Source of the DNA: Anaerolineales bacterium UBA2029
Lineage (GTDB): Bacteria > Chloroflexota > Anaerolineae > Aggregatilineales > Aggregatilineaceae
DNA length: 11,823 bases
Assembly: GCA_002332795.1 (NCBI GenBank)
Contig: DDBP01000020.1
Span: forward strand, 1 to 11,823
Direction: 5' to 3'
A program made the translations under genes and the position numbers. Shown piece by piece: positions 1-8,911 of this stretch (positions within the stretch are counted from its first letter, which is position 1; the number at the start of each line of letters is the position of its first letter). The notes beneath the pieces are model-generated. The model made no database searches. It saw only the letters and a list, made by a program, of their open reading frames with translations, and was not told the origin of the DNA.

Positions 1-93
1 CACTGACAACTGACCACTTAGCCCTGCCCGCCCCTGAACCGTGCATGGGGGTAAGGTTTTCAAACGGCCTCTACATCCCCGCGCCGCGCGGCG
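1..93. other. Gene-free edge with repeat fragments, 3' of the GH4 gene
   Basis: No coding region is visible before the GH4 stop codon. Positions 2-15 are two consecutive 7-mers of the form ACTGACN, which on the minus strand read as TCAG-type heptamers like those at 1559-1593. Positions 57-72 read on the minus strand as AGAGGCCGTTTGAAAA, a near-copy of 1641-1656, followed on that strand by CCTTACCCCC, which resembles the end of the large palindromes in this window. A 12-nt perfect palindrome (CGCCGCGCGGCG, 82-93) abuts the stop codon, but it has no loop and no T-run, so I do not call a terminator. Confidence 0.5.
57..72 (-). repeat. Dispersed 13-nt motif AGAGGCCGTTTGA, copy at window start
   Basis: Minus-strand reading AGAGGCCGTTTGAAAA, the inverted partner of 1641-1656. 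Fifteen of 16 positions agree. It lies just past the stop codon of the GH4 gene and is followed on that strand by CCTTACCCCC (positions 47-56), itself like the outer arm of the large palindromes. Confidence 0.6.
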
Positions 94-1479
94 TTACACC
101 CAATCTCCCACGTAGGGCGCGTGCGCGGTCAGATAGTCGTCCACCAGGGCGCGCGCCCGCGAATACGAGAGCACCAGCGGGTGCGCCATCAGCGCGTCCA
201 CGGCCAGCGCCCGCGAACGCTTGGCCACGGCGCGCACGGTCAGGCGCTCGTAGTGTTTGATCACCTGCATCAGCAGGGCCGGGCCTGCGGGCACATCGCC
301 AATGGGCAGCGGGCGCACGCCGTCTCCATCCACCACGCAGCTCACTTCCACCACATCGTCGGGGCGCATGGCGGCGATCGCGCCCTGGTTGGGCACGTTG
401 AGCGCGGTGTAGAGCGGCTTTCCGGTCGTCAGCGCGGTCATGATGTCCAGCGCCACGCCCGCGTAGCCCTCGCCTTCCTCCGGATTGACCTGCAGAAAAG
501 TGGCCTGGAACTGCGCGTCGGCTTCTTCGGGCGTCGGCGCGCCCTGCTGCGCGTAGTGCATATAGGTGGCGGAGCGGCGTTGATTGTAGCGGTAGTAGAG
601 AGCCAGGGCCGCGTCCAGGTCGCGCGAGGGGTCTACCTGGCGCAGTTGCTCCAGCAGATCGCGGTTCAGCGCCAGCACTTCTTCGCCGCGGGTGCGCTCT
701 TCGCTCGCGATAGCCTGCACTGCCCGCTCGGCGTAGTAATAGTAGTAGAGGTATTCGTTGAGCCACATGCCCAGGTGATGCACCAGCGCTGGCTCGAAGA
801 CGTTGAGCAGCGTTTCGCGCAGGAAGGACGGGTCGGCCAGGAAGCGCGGCAACACGTCCTCGCCCTGGTACCATACGCGCCGCGTCCACGACAGGTGATT
901 CAGCCCGAAGACCTCGGCCTGCAGGTCGTTGGGCGACACACCCAGCCGCGCGGCAACCGCGTGCTGCGCGCCGTTGGCCGAATCGCAGATACCTACCGCG
1001 CGCCCGAAGCCTGCGTCGTGCAGCGCCTGCGCCACCAGTCCCGCCGGATTGGTGAAGTTGAACATCCAGGCGTCGGGGCACAGTTCGTCGCGCAGGCGGG
1101 CGTATTCCAGAATGGCCGGGATGCTGCGCAGGGCCATGGCGAAACCGCCGGGGCCGGTCGTCTCCTGTCCCAGCACGCCGTAGCGCAGCGCGATCCGTTC
1201 GTCGCGCACGCGACCTTCGTCGCCGCCCACGCGAATCGTCGTCACCACGAACGACGCCCCGTCGAGCGCAGCGCGCGCGTCAGTGGTCGTGGTCACGCGC
1301 ACAGGGCTACCCGCCTTGCGCGCCACGCCCTGCGCCAGCGCGCCAGTGAGCGCCAGCTTGGGGCCGTCAATATCCATCAGGCAAATCTCATCCAGGCCGA
1401 TGATCTCGGCGCGGCGCAATGCCGAGGCCACGAACAGGGGCGCGCGCACGCCGCCCCCGCCAATCACTGCCAGTTTCAC
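94..1479 (-). CDS. Glycoside hydrolase family 4 (6-phospho-beta-glucosidase-like)
   Basis: A 461-residue cytoplasmic enzyme of family GH4, which cleaves glycosides by NAD-dependent oxidation at C3 and metal-assisted elimination. Visible motifs are the N-terminal Rossmann glycine run (VIGGGG, residues 5-10), an acidic strand end (LMDID, 34-38), FNFTNPAG (140-147), a metal-ligand Cys165 in GICDSANG, and GLNHL (192-196) with metal-ligand His195. A Tyr-rich stretch (241-249) lies where the catalytic Tyr of the family is expected. The C-terminal half carries GEGYAGVALDIM, NVPNQGAI and a VEVSC strand, all closest to the 6-phospho-beta-glucosidase branch. Length is normal for the family. Start is GTG at 1479, preceded by AAAGGAG with 6-7 nt spacing. 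Odd points: the metal motif is CDSA rather than the usual CN(V/I)P, and no PTS is nearby to phosphorylate a substrate, so the exact sugar is open. It probably serves the sugar imported by the neighbouring ABC system (inference). Confidence 0.93.
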   Translation of the reverse strand: MKLAVIGGGGVRAPLFVASALRRAEIIGLDEICLMDIDGPKLALTGALAQGVARKAGSPVRVTTTTDARAALDGASFVVTTIRVGGDEGRVRDERIALRYGVLGQETTGPGGFAMALRSIPAILEYARLRDELCPDAWMFNFTNPAGLVAQALHDAGFGRAVGICDSANGAQHAVAARLGVSPNDLQAEVFGLNHLSWTRRVWYQGEDVLPRFLADPSFLRETLLNVFEPALVHHLGMWLNEYLYYYYYAERAVQAIASEERTRGEEVLALNRDLLEQLRQVDPSRDLDAALALYYRYNQRRSATYMHYAQQGAPTPEEADAQFQATFLQVNPEEGEGYAGVALDIMTALTTGKPLYTALNVPNQGAIAAMRPDDVVEVSCVVDGDGVRPLPIGDVPAGPALLMQVIKHYERLTVRAVAKRSRALAVDALMAHPLVLSYSRARALVDDYLTAHAPYVGDWV

Positions 1480-1558
1480 CGTTCGCTCCTTTGCCAGGGT
1501 GCGTTACACACTGGATACAGTACCACAGGATCGCACCAAACGGGAAGGGGAGGAGCGG

Positions 1559-1593
1559 TCAGTCTTCAGCAGTCAGCCGTCAGCAATGAGCAG
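1559..1593 (+). repeat. Period-7 tandem repeat, consensus TCAGCNN
   Basis: Five consecutive 7-base units fit TCAG plus three variable bases (the second to fourth are TCAGCNN, the fifth begins TGAGC), and a decayed sixth unit may follow to 1600. The strict 7-base phasing resembles the short tandemly repeated heptamers described between genes in cyanobacteria and some other bacteria. On the minus strand, the first 20 bases of the window show two units of the same TCAG type. Confidence 0.65.
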
Positions 1594-1640
1594 GAAGCCA
1601 ATCTGTTCCTGCTGAAAGCCGATAGCTCCGGGCACATTTC

Positions 1641-1657
1641 AGAGGCCGTTTGAGAAG
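1641..1657 (+). repeat. Dispersed 13-nt motif AGAGGCCGTTTGA, copy in spacer
   Basis: AGAGGCCGTTTGAGAAG on the plus strand. The first 13 bases match exactly, in inverted orientation, the stretch 60-72 beyond the GH4 stop, and two of the next three bases match too. The two copies bracket the GH4 gene. In each case a TACC-CCCC type sequence follows on the motif's own strand. Confidence 0.6.
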
Positions 1658-1672
1658 TCCTGCTCTGCGGCT

Positions 1673-1780
1673 TTACCTCACCCCTGCTTGGCGCTGACGC
1701 GCCTCGTCGCCCCCTCTCCGGTCTATACATCTAGGCTGGAGAGGGAGCGAGCCGAGCGCAGCGAGGCGAGGGTGAGGTAA
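1673..1780. repeat. 108-bp imperfect palindrome, copy 1
   Basis: Outer arms TTACCTCACCC (1673-1683) and GGGTGAGGTAA (1770-1780) are perfect complements over 11 bp. An inner stem pairs CCCTCTCC (1712-1719) with GGAGAGGG (1738-1745) around an 18-nt loop. The stretch between is partly complementary and rich in CTCG and CGAG. In RNA this would fold into one long hairpin directly downstream of the DUF5107-TPR stop codon, so it could act as an mRNA 3'-end structure for that gene. It is a member of the same family as 5155-5260 and 11803-11823. Confidence 0.8.
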
Positions 1781-1798
1781 CGGTCTCTTTCTCAGCGC

Positions 1799-5095
<3,297 letters not shown>

Positions 5096-5154
5096 GGTAC
5101 CCTCCCTGAATGCTTGGTAAACTCAGGCGATTTGGAGAGACGGGTCACTCTGCC

Positions 5155-5260
5155 CTGGGTTACCTCACCCCCAGCCTCGCCTGGCTCGGCTTACCCCCTC
5201 TCTCCATGCATGGAGGGAGCACGAGGCGCGGTAGCGCCGAGTGGGGGTGAGGTAAACCAG
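5155..5260. repeat. 106-bp palindrome, copy 2 (best conserved)
   Basis: Outer arms pair TTACCTCACCCCCA (5160-5173) with TGGGGGTGAGGTAA (5242-5255), 14 perfect base pairs. After one G/A mismatch the pairing continues with CTGG (5155-5158) and CCAG (5257-5260). The centre is a perfect 14-bp palindrome CTCCATGCATGGAG (5202-5215), extended by CTC/GAG on each side. The arms are the same sequence as in copy 1, while the interior differs. It sits between divergent genes, so it could influence transcripts of either strand or be a mobile palindromic element. Confidence 0.85.
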
Positions 5261-5344
5261 CGGAATTCGCAAAGTTTTCCTGAACGTCACCTCTGCCCGC
5301 AATCTAGCACAGGCAGTGGGCACACACAATAGGAAAAATAATGA

Positions 5345-5350
5345 TATGAT
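5345..5350 (+). promoter_or_regulatory. Possible -10 box for the AraC-type regulator
   Basis: TATGAT lies in an AT-rich patch, 64 bp before the regulator's ATG. No TTGACA-like sequence stands 16-18 bp upstream, so the assignment rests only on the hexamer and the local AT-richness. Confidence 0.22.
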
Positions 5351-5413
5351 AGACTATGTTATGGTCTGTATCGAACTATCTGAGACACGATTATCGGCAA
5401 GAGGTGGACATAA

Positions 5414-6361
5414 ATGAGCGGGAGCATCCGCATCCGCGAGGGGTTCCGCGACCAGATTCTCTACGTGGTGCCGCGCCCGATTCTGGAGCGACTGCGGCAG
5501 CACCCCTTGCTATACCAGCTTGTCCCCACGGATATTGGGTTTTTCCCCCAGGCTCGCTATCACTACTGCGCCCGACCGGAAGGCGCTCCGGAGCATATCC
5601 TGATCGTATGCGTGGATGGCGCGGGCTGGTGTCAGATCGGGGACAACCGGCACGTGCTGACGGCCAATCGCGCGGTGCTCATCCCCAAACACACACCTCA
5701 CGTCTACGGGGCGGACGAGAATGCGCCCTGGACGATTCACTGGGTGCACCTGGTCGGCGTGGTGGCCGATTACTACGTCAGCCTGCTGCCAGAAGATGTC
5801 TACACCATGTCCGTAGACCCGCATGCCACGCAGATGGTGGTGAGTCTGTTCCGCGAGTGTTACGAGTCTTTCCTGGGCAGCTTCGTGCTACAGCGCATGA
5901 TCTATATCTCGCAGACCTTGCATCATCTGCTGGGGACGCTGTTCTTCAACAACCGGGCTTTTTCGCCGACGCTGCGCACCAGCCGCTTTCACAACCTGGA
6001 AGAGACGCGCAACTTCCTGCGCCAGAATCTGCACAGCCGCCTGACGCTGGACGAGATGGCCGCTCATGCCCGCCTGTCCAAGTCTCACTTCGTCCGCCTG
6101 TTCAAAGAGCAAACGGGCTATTCTCCCGTTGACTATTTTATCCATCTTAAGATGCAACACGCCTGTATGTTACTATCCGTGACCCGCAAGACGGTTCGCG
6201 AGATCGCCTGGGAGATCGGCTACGACGATCCTTATTATTTTTCTCGTATATTTAAAAAAGTGATCGGCATGTCTCCCCGCCGCTACCGCGAAGAACAGGG
6301 CCGCACGCAACCGCACGCCATCCTGGAGATCGGCGACCTGAGCAATCATAAGATAGTCTAG
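5414..6361 (+). CDS. AraC family transcriptional regulator with cupin sensor domain
   Basis: A 315-residue DNA-binding protein. Residues about 40-125 form a cupin-like sugar-sensing region, with typical IPKHTPHVYGAD (90-101) and WTIHWVHLVG (106-115). Residues about 195-293 are the double helix-turn-helix of the AraC/XylS family: the first HTH spans about 209-231 (LTLDEMAAHARLSKSHFVRLF), and the second about 259-281 (VREIAWEIGYDDPYYFSRIF), followed by the family's GMSPRRYR (285-292). Start ATG is supported by GAGGTGG about 7 nt upstream. AraC proteins of this layout usually activate adjacent sugar genes once a ligand is bound, so targets are probably the divergent DUF5107-TPR gene and the downstream transport operon. 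The second-HTH codons (about 6229-6262) are unusually AT-rich for this gene, including ATA and AAA codons. Confidence 0.94.
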   Translation: MSGSIRIREGFRDQILYVVPRPILERLRQHPLLYQLVPTDIGFFPQARYHYCARPEGAPEHILIVCVDGAGWCQIGDNRHVLTANRAVLIPKHTPHVYGADENAPWTIHWVHLVGVVADYYVSLLPEDVYTMSVDPHATQMVVSLFRECYESFLGSFVLQRMIYISQTLHHLLGTLFFNNRAFSPTLRTSRFHNLEETRNFLRQNLHSRLTLDEMAAHARLSKSHFVRLFKEQTGYSPVDYFIHLKMQHACMLLSVTRKTVREIAWEIGYDDPYYFSRIFKKVIGMSPRRYREEQGRTQPHAILEIGDLSNHKIV

Positions 6362-6387
6362 GAGATGGTTATTTGTGCCATTGTATT

Positions 6388-6403
6388 GCCCTGCTCGAAG
6401 GGC
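6388..6403 (+). terminator. Small inverted repeat after the regulator gene
   Basis: GCCCT (6388-6392) and AGGGC (6399-6403) pair around a 6-nt loop. A wider imperfect pair, TTGTGCC (6373-6379) with GGCGCACAA (6401-6409), overlaps it and competes for the right arm. There is no T-run after it, so it may be an operator or a weak transcription or processing stop rather than a classical terminator. Confidence 0.3.
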
Positions 6404-6510
6404 GCACAATTGAAAATGGGGAGAGTTGGCCCCGTGCAACGTAGCTTTCCTTGTCCCCACGTTTGAACGCTTGTCACCGCCCGCGTTAACAGTACCTGCA
6501 TCATACTCAG

Positions 6511-6521
6511 AGAAGGAGGAG
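6511..6521 (+). promoter_or_regulatory. Strong Shine-Dalgarno-like sequence in the leader
   Basis: AGAAGGAGGAG is close to a perfect anti-16S match but ends 73 nt before the binding-protein ATG. An open frame follows it, usable from a TTG at 6534 (spacing longer than ideal), and runs 28 codons to a stop at 6618-6620, overlapping the start of the binding-protein gene. It could drive a leader peptide, or be a ribosome standby site. Confidence 0.35.
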
Positions 6522-6533
6522 TCTATACCAATA

Positions 6534-6620
6534 TTGCCTAAAGACGTGTACGACAAGTTAGAGGCTATCCGAGATCGAAAGGAGTTTGTGGCTCATGTAT
6601 CGCTTCAAATTTGTGGTTAG
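6534..6620 (+). CDS. Possible 28-residue leader peptide overlapping the next gene
   Basis: A short frame read from TTG gives an ordinary-looking hydrophilic peptide (Lys, Asp, Glu and Arg rich, beginning LPKDVYDKLEAIRDRK). It lies under a strong Shine-Dalgarno-like sequence at 6511-6521 and ends 26 nt inside the binding-protein gene in another frame. No family is recognised. The rare start codon and 14-nt spacing count against it; it could equally be chance or the remnant of a lost gene start. Confidence 0.2.
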   Translation: MPKDVYDKLEAIRDRKEFVAHVSLQICG

Positions 6621-7890
6621 CAGCGTGATCATCGTGCTGCTCCTGGTTGCGATGGGCAGCCAGGCGCTGCCGGTCCGCGTGCAGGCGCAGGAACAGATCG
6701 TCTTGCGCTTCGCCAACTGGGTCTCCGCCGAGGAAGCCAGCCGCGCGCGCGTCCAGAAAGTGATTGACGCTTTCCAGGCCGAGAATCCCGGCGTCACCAT
6801 CGAGAACATCCCTATCCCCTTCGACCAGGTTCGTCAGCAGCTCATCACCATGTCTGCGGGGGGCAACCCGCCCGACATCATGCTGCTGAACGGAGCCTGG
6901 CCCTATGAACTGGGCGGAATGGGAGCGCTGCTCGACCTGAACACCGTCGCCCCGCCCGAATATCTGGCCGACAACTGGGAGGGCGGTCTGCAGGCGGGCA
7001 CCTACGAGGGTAAGCTCTATGCGGTGCCGCAGGGCATGACCCCGCACGGTCTGTGGTGGAACAAGAAGCTCTTCGAGCAGGCCGGTCTCGATCCCAACAA
7101 GCCGCCGCGCACCATGGAAGAGCTGAACCAGGTCATGGCCACGCTGAAGGCCAACCTGCCCGAAGATGTCTATGCCATCGGCATTGATACCACCAAGATT
7201 GACTATGCCCTGACCGGTTTCTGGCCCTGGATTCTCACCACGGGCGCGCGGCCTATGTACAATGGCGATTACGATTTCACCAAGCCAGAGGTCGTCGAAG
7301 CGTTCAAGTGGCTGCAGATGGTGGCCAAAGAGGGCTATACTCCCATCGGGCAGCAGATCAAAGAAGAGCGCGAACTGATGGCCAAGGATCGCATCGCCAT
7401 GAAGCTCGACGGGCCGTACTTCGTGGGCATCCTGCGCAGCCTGAACCCGGCGCTGGAAGGCCAGGCGTTCTATGACACCTTCGCCGTGACCACCGTGCCC
7501 GTCGGCGGCAACGGCGAGCCGGTCACGCTGGCCGACCTGCATCAGATCGGCATCTCTTCGCAGACGGAGCATCCGGACATCGCCTGGAAGTTCATCGAGT
7601 TCTTCTGCAGCAGCGACATCGCTGTCCGCGAGTACATCGTGCCCATGGGCATGATCCCGCCGCTGAAGAGCGCCGCTGAGAAGTACGCCGATCTGCTGAG
7701 CGACCCGGTGAGCCAGGCTTATCTGAACGAGATTCTGCCCTCGATGATCGGCGGCCCCTACGATCCGCAGTATGGGGCGGCGGCACAGTTCATCATCCAG
7801 GCCATGCAGGAAGTCGCTGTCGCCGGCGCTCCGGTGGAAACGGCGCTGCAGAACCTGACGCAGAATCTGAAGATCCTCTATCGGCAGTAG
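6595..7890 (+). CDS. Extracellular sugar-binding protein of a CUT1 ABC importer
   Basis: A 431-residue solute-binding protein, family 1 (the MalE group), that captures a sugar or oligosaccharide outside the membrane and hands it to the permeases. Residues 1-31 are a Sec signal peptide: Lys/Arg near the start, hydrophobic core VVSSVIIVLLLVAM (7-20), likely cleavage after VQA (29-31). There is no lipobox Cys, so it is not an evident lipoprotein. Typical features are a fold start LRFANW (37-42), AGGNPPDIMLL (88-98), YAVPQGMTPHGLWWNKKLFEQAG in the middle, and a TxxPxGG-type segment before DLHQIGIS. I chose ATG 6595, as GGAG at 6581-6584 gives 10-nt spacing; the in-frame TTG at 6586 would leave only 1 nt. 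It is the first gene of the transport operon, followed by a strong hairpin and two permeases. Confidence 0.95.
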   Translation: MYRFKFVVSSVIIVLLLVAMGSQALPVRVQAQEQIVLRFANWVSAEEASRARVQKVIDAFQAENPGVTIENIPIPFDQVRQQLITMSAGGNPPDIMLLNGAWPYELGGMGALLDLNTVAPPEYLADNWEGGLQAGTYEGKLYAVPQGMTPHGLWWNKKLFEQAGLDPNKPPRTMEELNQVMATLKANLPEDVYAIGIDTTKIDYALTGFWPWILTTGARPMYNGDYDFTKPEVVEAFKWLQMVAKEGYTPIGQQIKEERELMAKDRIAMKLDGPYFVGILRSLNPALEGQAFYDTFAVTTVPVGGNGEPVTLADLHQIGISSQTEHPDIAWKFIEFFCSSDIAVREYIVPMGMIPPLKSAAEKYADLLSDPVSQAYLNEILPSMIGGPYDPQYGAAAQFIIQAMQEVAVAGAPVETALQNLTQNLKILYRQ

Positions 7891-7902
7891 TCTCAGTTCG
7901 GT

Positions 7903-7930
7903 GGGAGGGGTGCCAGCGTGCATCCCTCCC
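7903..7930 (+). terminator. Strong hairpin between binding-protein and permease genes
   Basis: GGGAGGGGTGC (7903-7913) pairs with GCATCCCTCCC (7920-7930) over 11 bp, including one G-U pair, around a 6-nt loop. It begins 12 bp after the binding-protein stop and is followed by CGC and a TTTTCTCT stretch (7934-7941). In binding-protein transport operons such a structure commonly stabilises the upstream mRNA or partly terminates transcription so the binding protein exceeds the permeases. The imperfect T-run argues for an attenuator or mRNA-protecting hairpin rather than a full terminator. Confidence 0.7.
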
Positions 7931-7966
7931 CGCTTTTCTCTATATATCCCGCTCAAGGAGCGCGCC

Positions 7967-8908
7967 ATGCAACGTATGGCATTCTCAAACGCTCATTCGT
8001 CCGGCAGGCGGCTGCGCGGACTGCTTTTTTCCCGGCAGGGGCGGCTCAGCGACAATCTCTATGCGTTGTTCTTTCTGGCTCCCGTCCTGGTCATTTTGAC
8101 GATCGTCATCTTCTACCCGCTGGTGCGCGTGCTCTCCTACAGTGTGACCAACGCCAGCCTGCTCTTCCCGAACCGCGAAGAATACATTGGTTTGGAGAAC
8201 TTCGATTACCTGCTCAATCAGGACGCGATCTTCAGAACCGCTGTCAAGAACACGCTGGTCTTCACCTTCTTTTCGGTGATGGGCGGCTTTGTGCTGGGCT
8301 TCGCGCTGGCTCTGCTGCTCAACGAGAACATCCCTCTGCGCAACGTGCTACGCGGGGCGGCCCTCATCCCCTGGGTGATCCCCGGCGTGATCGTGGCCCT
8401 GATGACCCTGTACATGTTCAACGGGGAGGTGGGGATCATCAACTATACCCTCAAGTCGGTGGGTCTCATTGAGGAATTCATCCCCTGGTTCGGCAGTCTG
8501 GATCACGCGATGCTGGCGGTGATCATCGCCAACATCTGGAATCAGACGCCCTTCTACATGCTGATGTTGCTGGCCGGTCTGCAGACGCGCCCCGACGAAT
8601 TGATGGAAGCGGCCAAGATAGATGGCGCTGGCTCCTGGGCGCGGTTCCGGCATATCACGCTGCCTCACCTGTCCAAAGTCATCATGATCATCACGGCGCT
8701 GATGGTCATCTGGAACTTCAACAACTTCGATCTGATCTGGACAACGACCCAGGGTGGCCCGGTCAATGCCACCATGGTGCTTTCGGTGTATACCTACCGC
8801 CAGGCTTTTGTGAGCTTCAACACGGGCTATGCCAGCGCGATCGCGGTGCTGTGGTTGCTGGGGCTGCTGGCGTTTTCCTACTTCTACATCCGCGCGATGG
8901 AGGGCTAG
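7967..8908 (+). CDS. Sugar ABC transporter permease, MalF type
   Basis: A 313-residue inner-membrane subunit of a CUT1 carbohydrate importer. Hydrophobic segments at about 32-52, 97-118, 131-151, 181-204, 236-257 and 290-309 give six predicted membrane helices. The cytoplasmic ATPase-contact loop is the conserved EAA motif at about 214-233 (EAAKIDGAGSWARFRHITLP). The stretch TTQGGPVNATMVLSVYTYR (259-277) is typical of MalF-like proteins. I chose ATG 7967 because AAGGAG (7955-7960) is 6 nt before it; a longer frame from 7901 would place its start inside the hairpin and add 22 unlikely residues. The stop is 3 nt before the second permease's ATG, so translation is probably coupled. Confidence 0.96.
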   Translation: MQRMAFSNAHSSGRRLRGLLFSRQGRLSDNLYALFFLAPVLVILTIVIFYPLVRVLSYSVTNASLLFPNREEYIGLENFDYLLNQDAIFRTAVKNTLVFTFFSVMGGFVLGFALALLLNENIPLRNVLRGAALIPWVIPGVIVALMTLYMFNGEVGIINYTLKSVGLIEEFIPWFGSLDHAMLAVIIANIWNQTPFYMLMLLAGLQTRPDELMEAAKIDGAGSWARFRHITLPHLSKVIMIITALMVIWNFNNFDLIWTTTQGGPVNATMVLSVYTYRQAFVSFNTGYASAIAVLWLLGLLAFSYFYIRAMEG

Positions 8909-8911
8909 GCG

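Larger units (their letters stand above)
1480..1798. other. Repeat-rich spacer between two minus-strand genes
   Basis: This 319-bp stretch separates the DUF5107-TPR gene from the GH4 gene; neither strand holds a convincing gene. From the GH4 side it contains the GH4 ribosome-binding site (about 1485-1492), a block of period-7 repeats (1559-1593), a 17-nt motif recurring inverted at the window start (1641-1657), and a 108-bp imperfect palindrome (1673-1780) ending 19 bp short of the DUF5107-TPR stop codon. I could not identify a convincing promoter for the GH4 gene, although the distance suggests it has its own. Confidence 0.6.
5096..5413. promoter_or_regulatory. Divergent intergenic control region
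   Basis: This 318-bp stretch lies between the GTG start of the DUF5107-TPR gene (leftward) and the ATG of the AraC-type regulator (rightward). It must hold the promoters for both. The middle (5155-5260) is a large palindrome; the right part (about 5330-5400) is markedly more AT-rich than its surroundings and contains a possible -10 hexamer TATGAT (5345-5350), without a clear -35 box at the usual distance. No gene is supported inside. Confidence 0.45.
6362..6594. promoter_or_regulatory. Leader region upstream of the transport operon
   Basis: A 233-bp stretch between the regulator stop and the binding-protein start. It holds an inverted repeat just after the regulator (6388-6403, with a wider TTGTGCC/GGCGCACAA pair at 6373-6379 and 6401-6409), and a very strong Shine-Dalgarno-like sequence (6511-6521) that is too far from the binding-protein ATG to serve it. 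A TTGAAC hexamer (6463-6468) lies 17 bp before TTAACA (6486-6491), a weak promoter candidate only. The region is a likely site for regulator binding and an operon promoter. Confidence 0.4.

Noticed and set aside
82..93. CGCCGCGCGGCG palindrome next to the GH4 stop as a terminator
   Set aside because: Self-complementary throughout, so there is no loop, and no T-run follows on the minus strand.
1559..1600. Period-7 repeats as a CRISPR array
   Set aside because: Units are 7 bases with no spacers and no cas genes nearby.
121..1653. Long open frame on the plus strand opposite the GH4 gene
   Set aside because: It is the antisense shadow of a clear GH4 gene, has a His/Gln/Arg-rich composition without family motifs and runs on into repeats.
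5348..5374. GATAGAC and GTCTGTATC as an operator upstream of the regulator
   Set aside because: The arms match only if a gap is introduced; too weak to separate from chance in an AT-rich patch.
7901..7966. Extended start of the first permease at 7901
   Set aside because: It would begin inside the hairpin without a ribosome-binding site; ATG 7967 has AAGGAG at good spacing.
6565..7968. 467-codon open frame on the minus strand opposite the binding protein
   Set aside because: Shadow frame with low-complexity composition; the plus-strand binding-protein gene is unmistakable.
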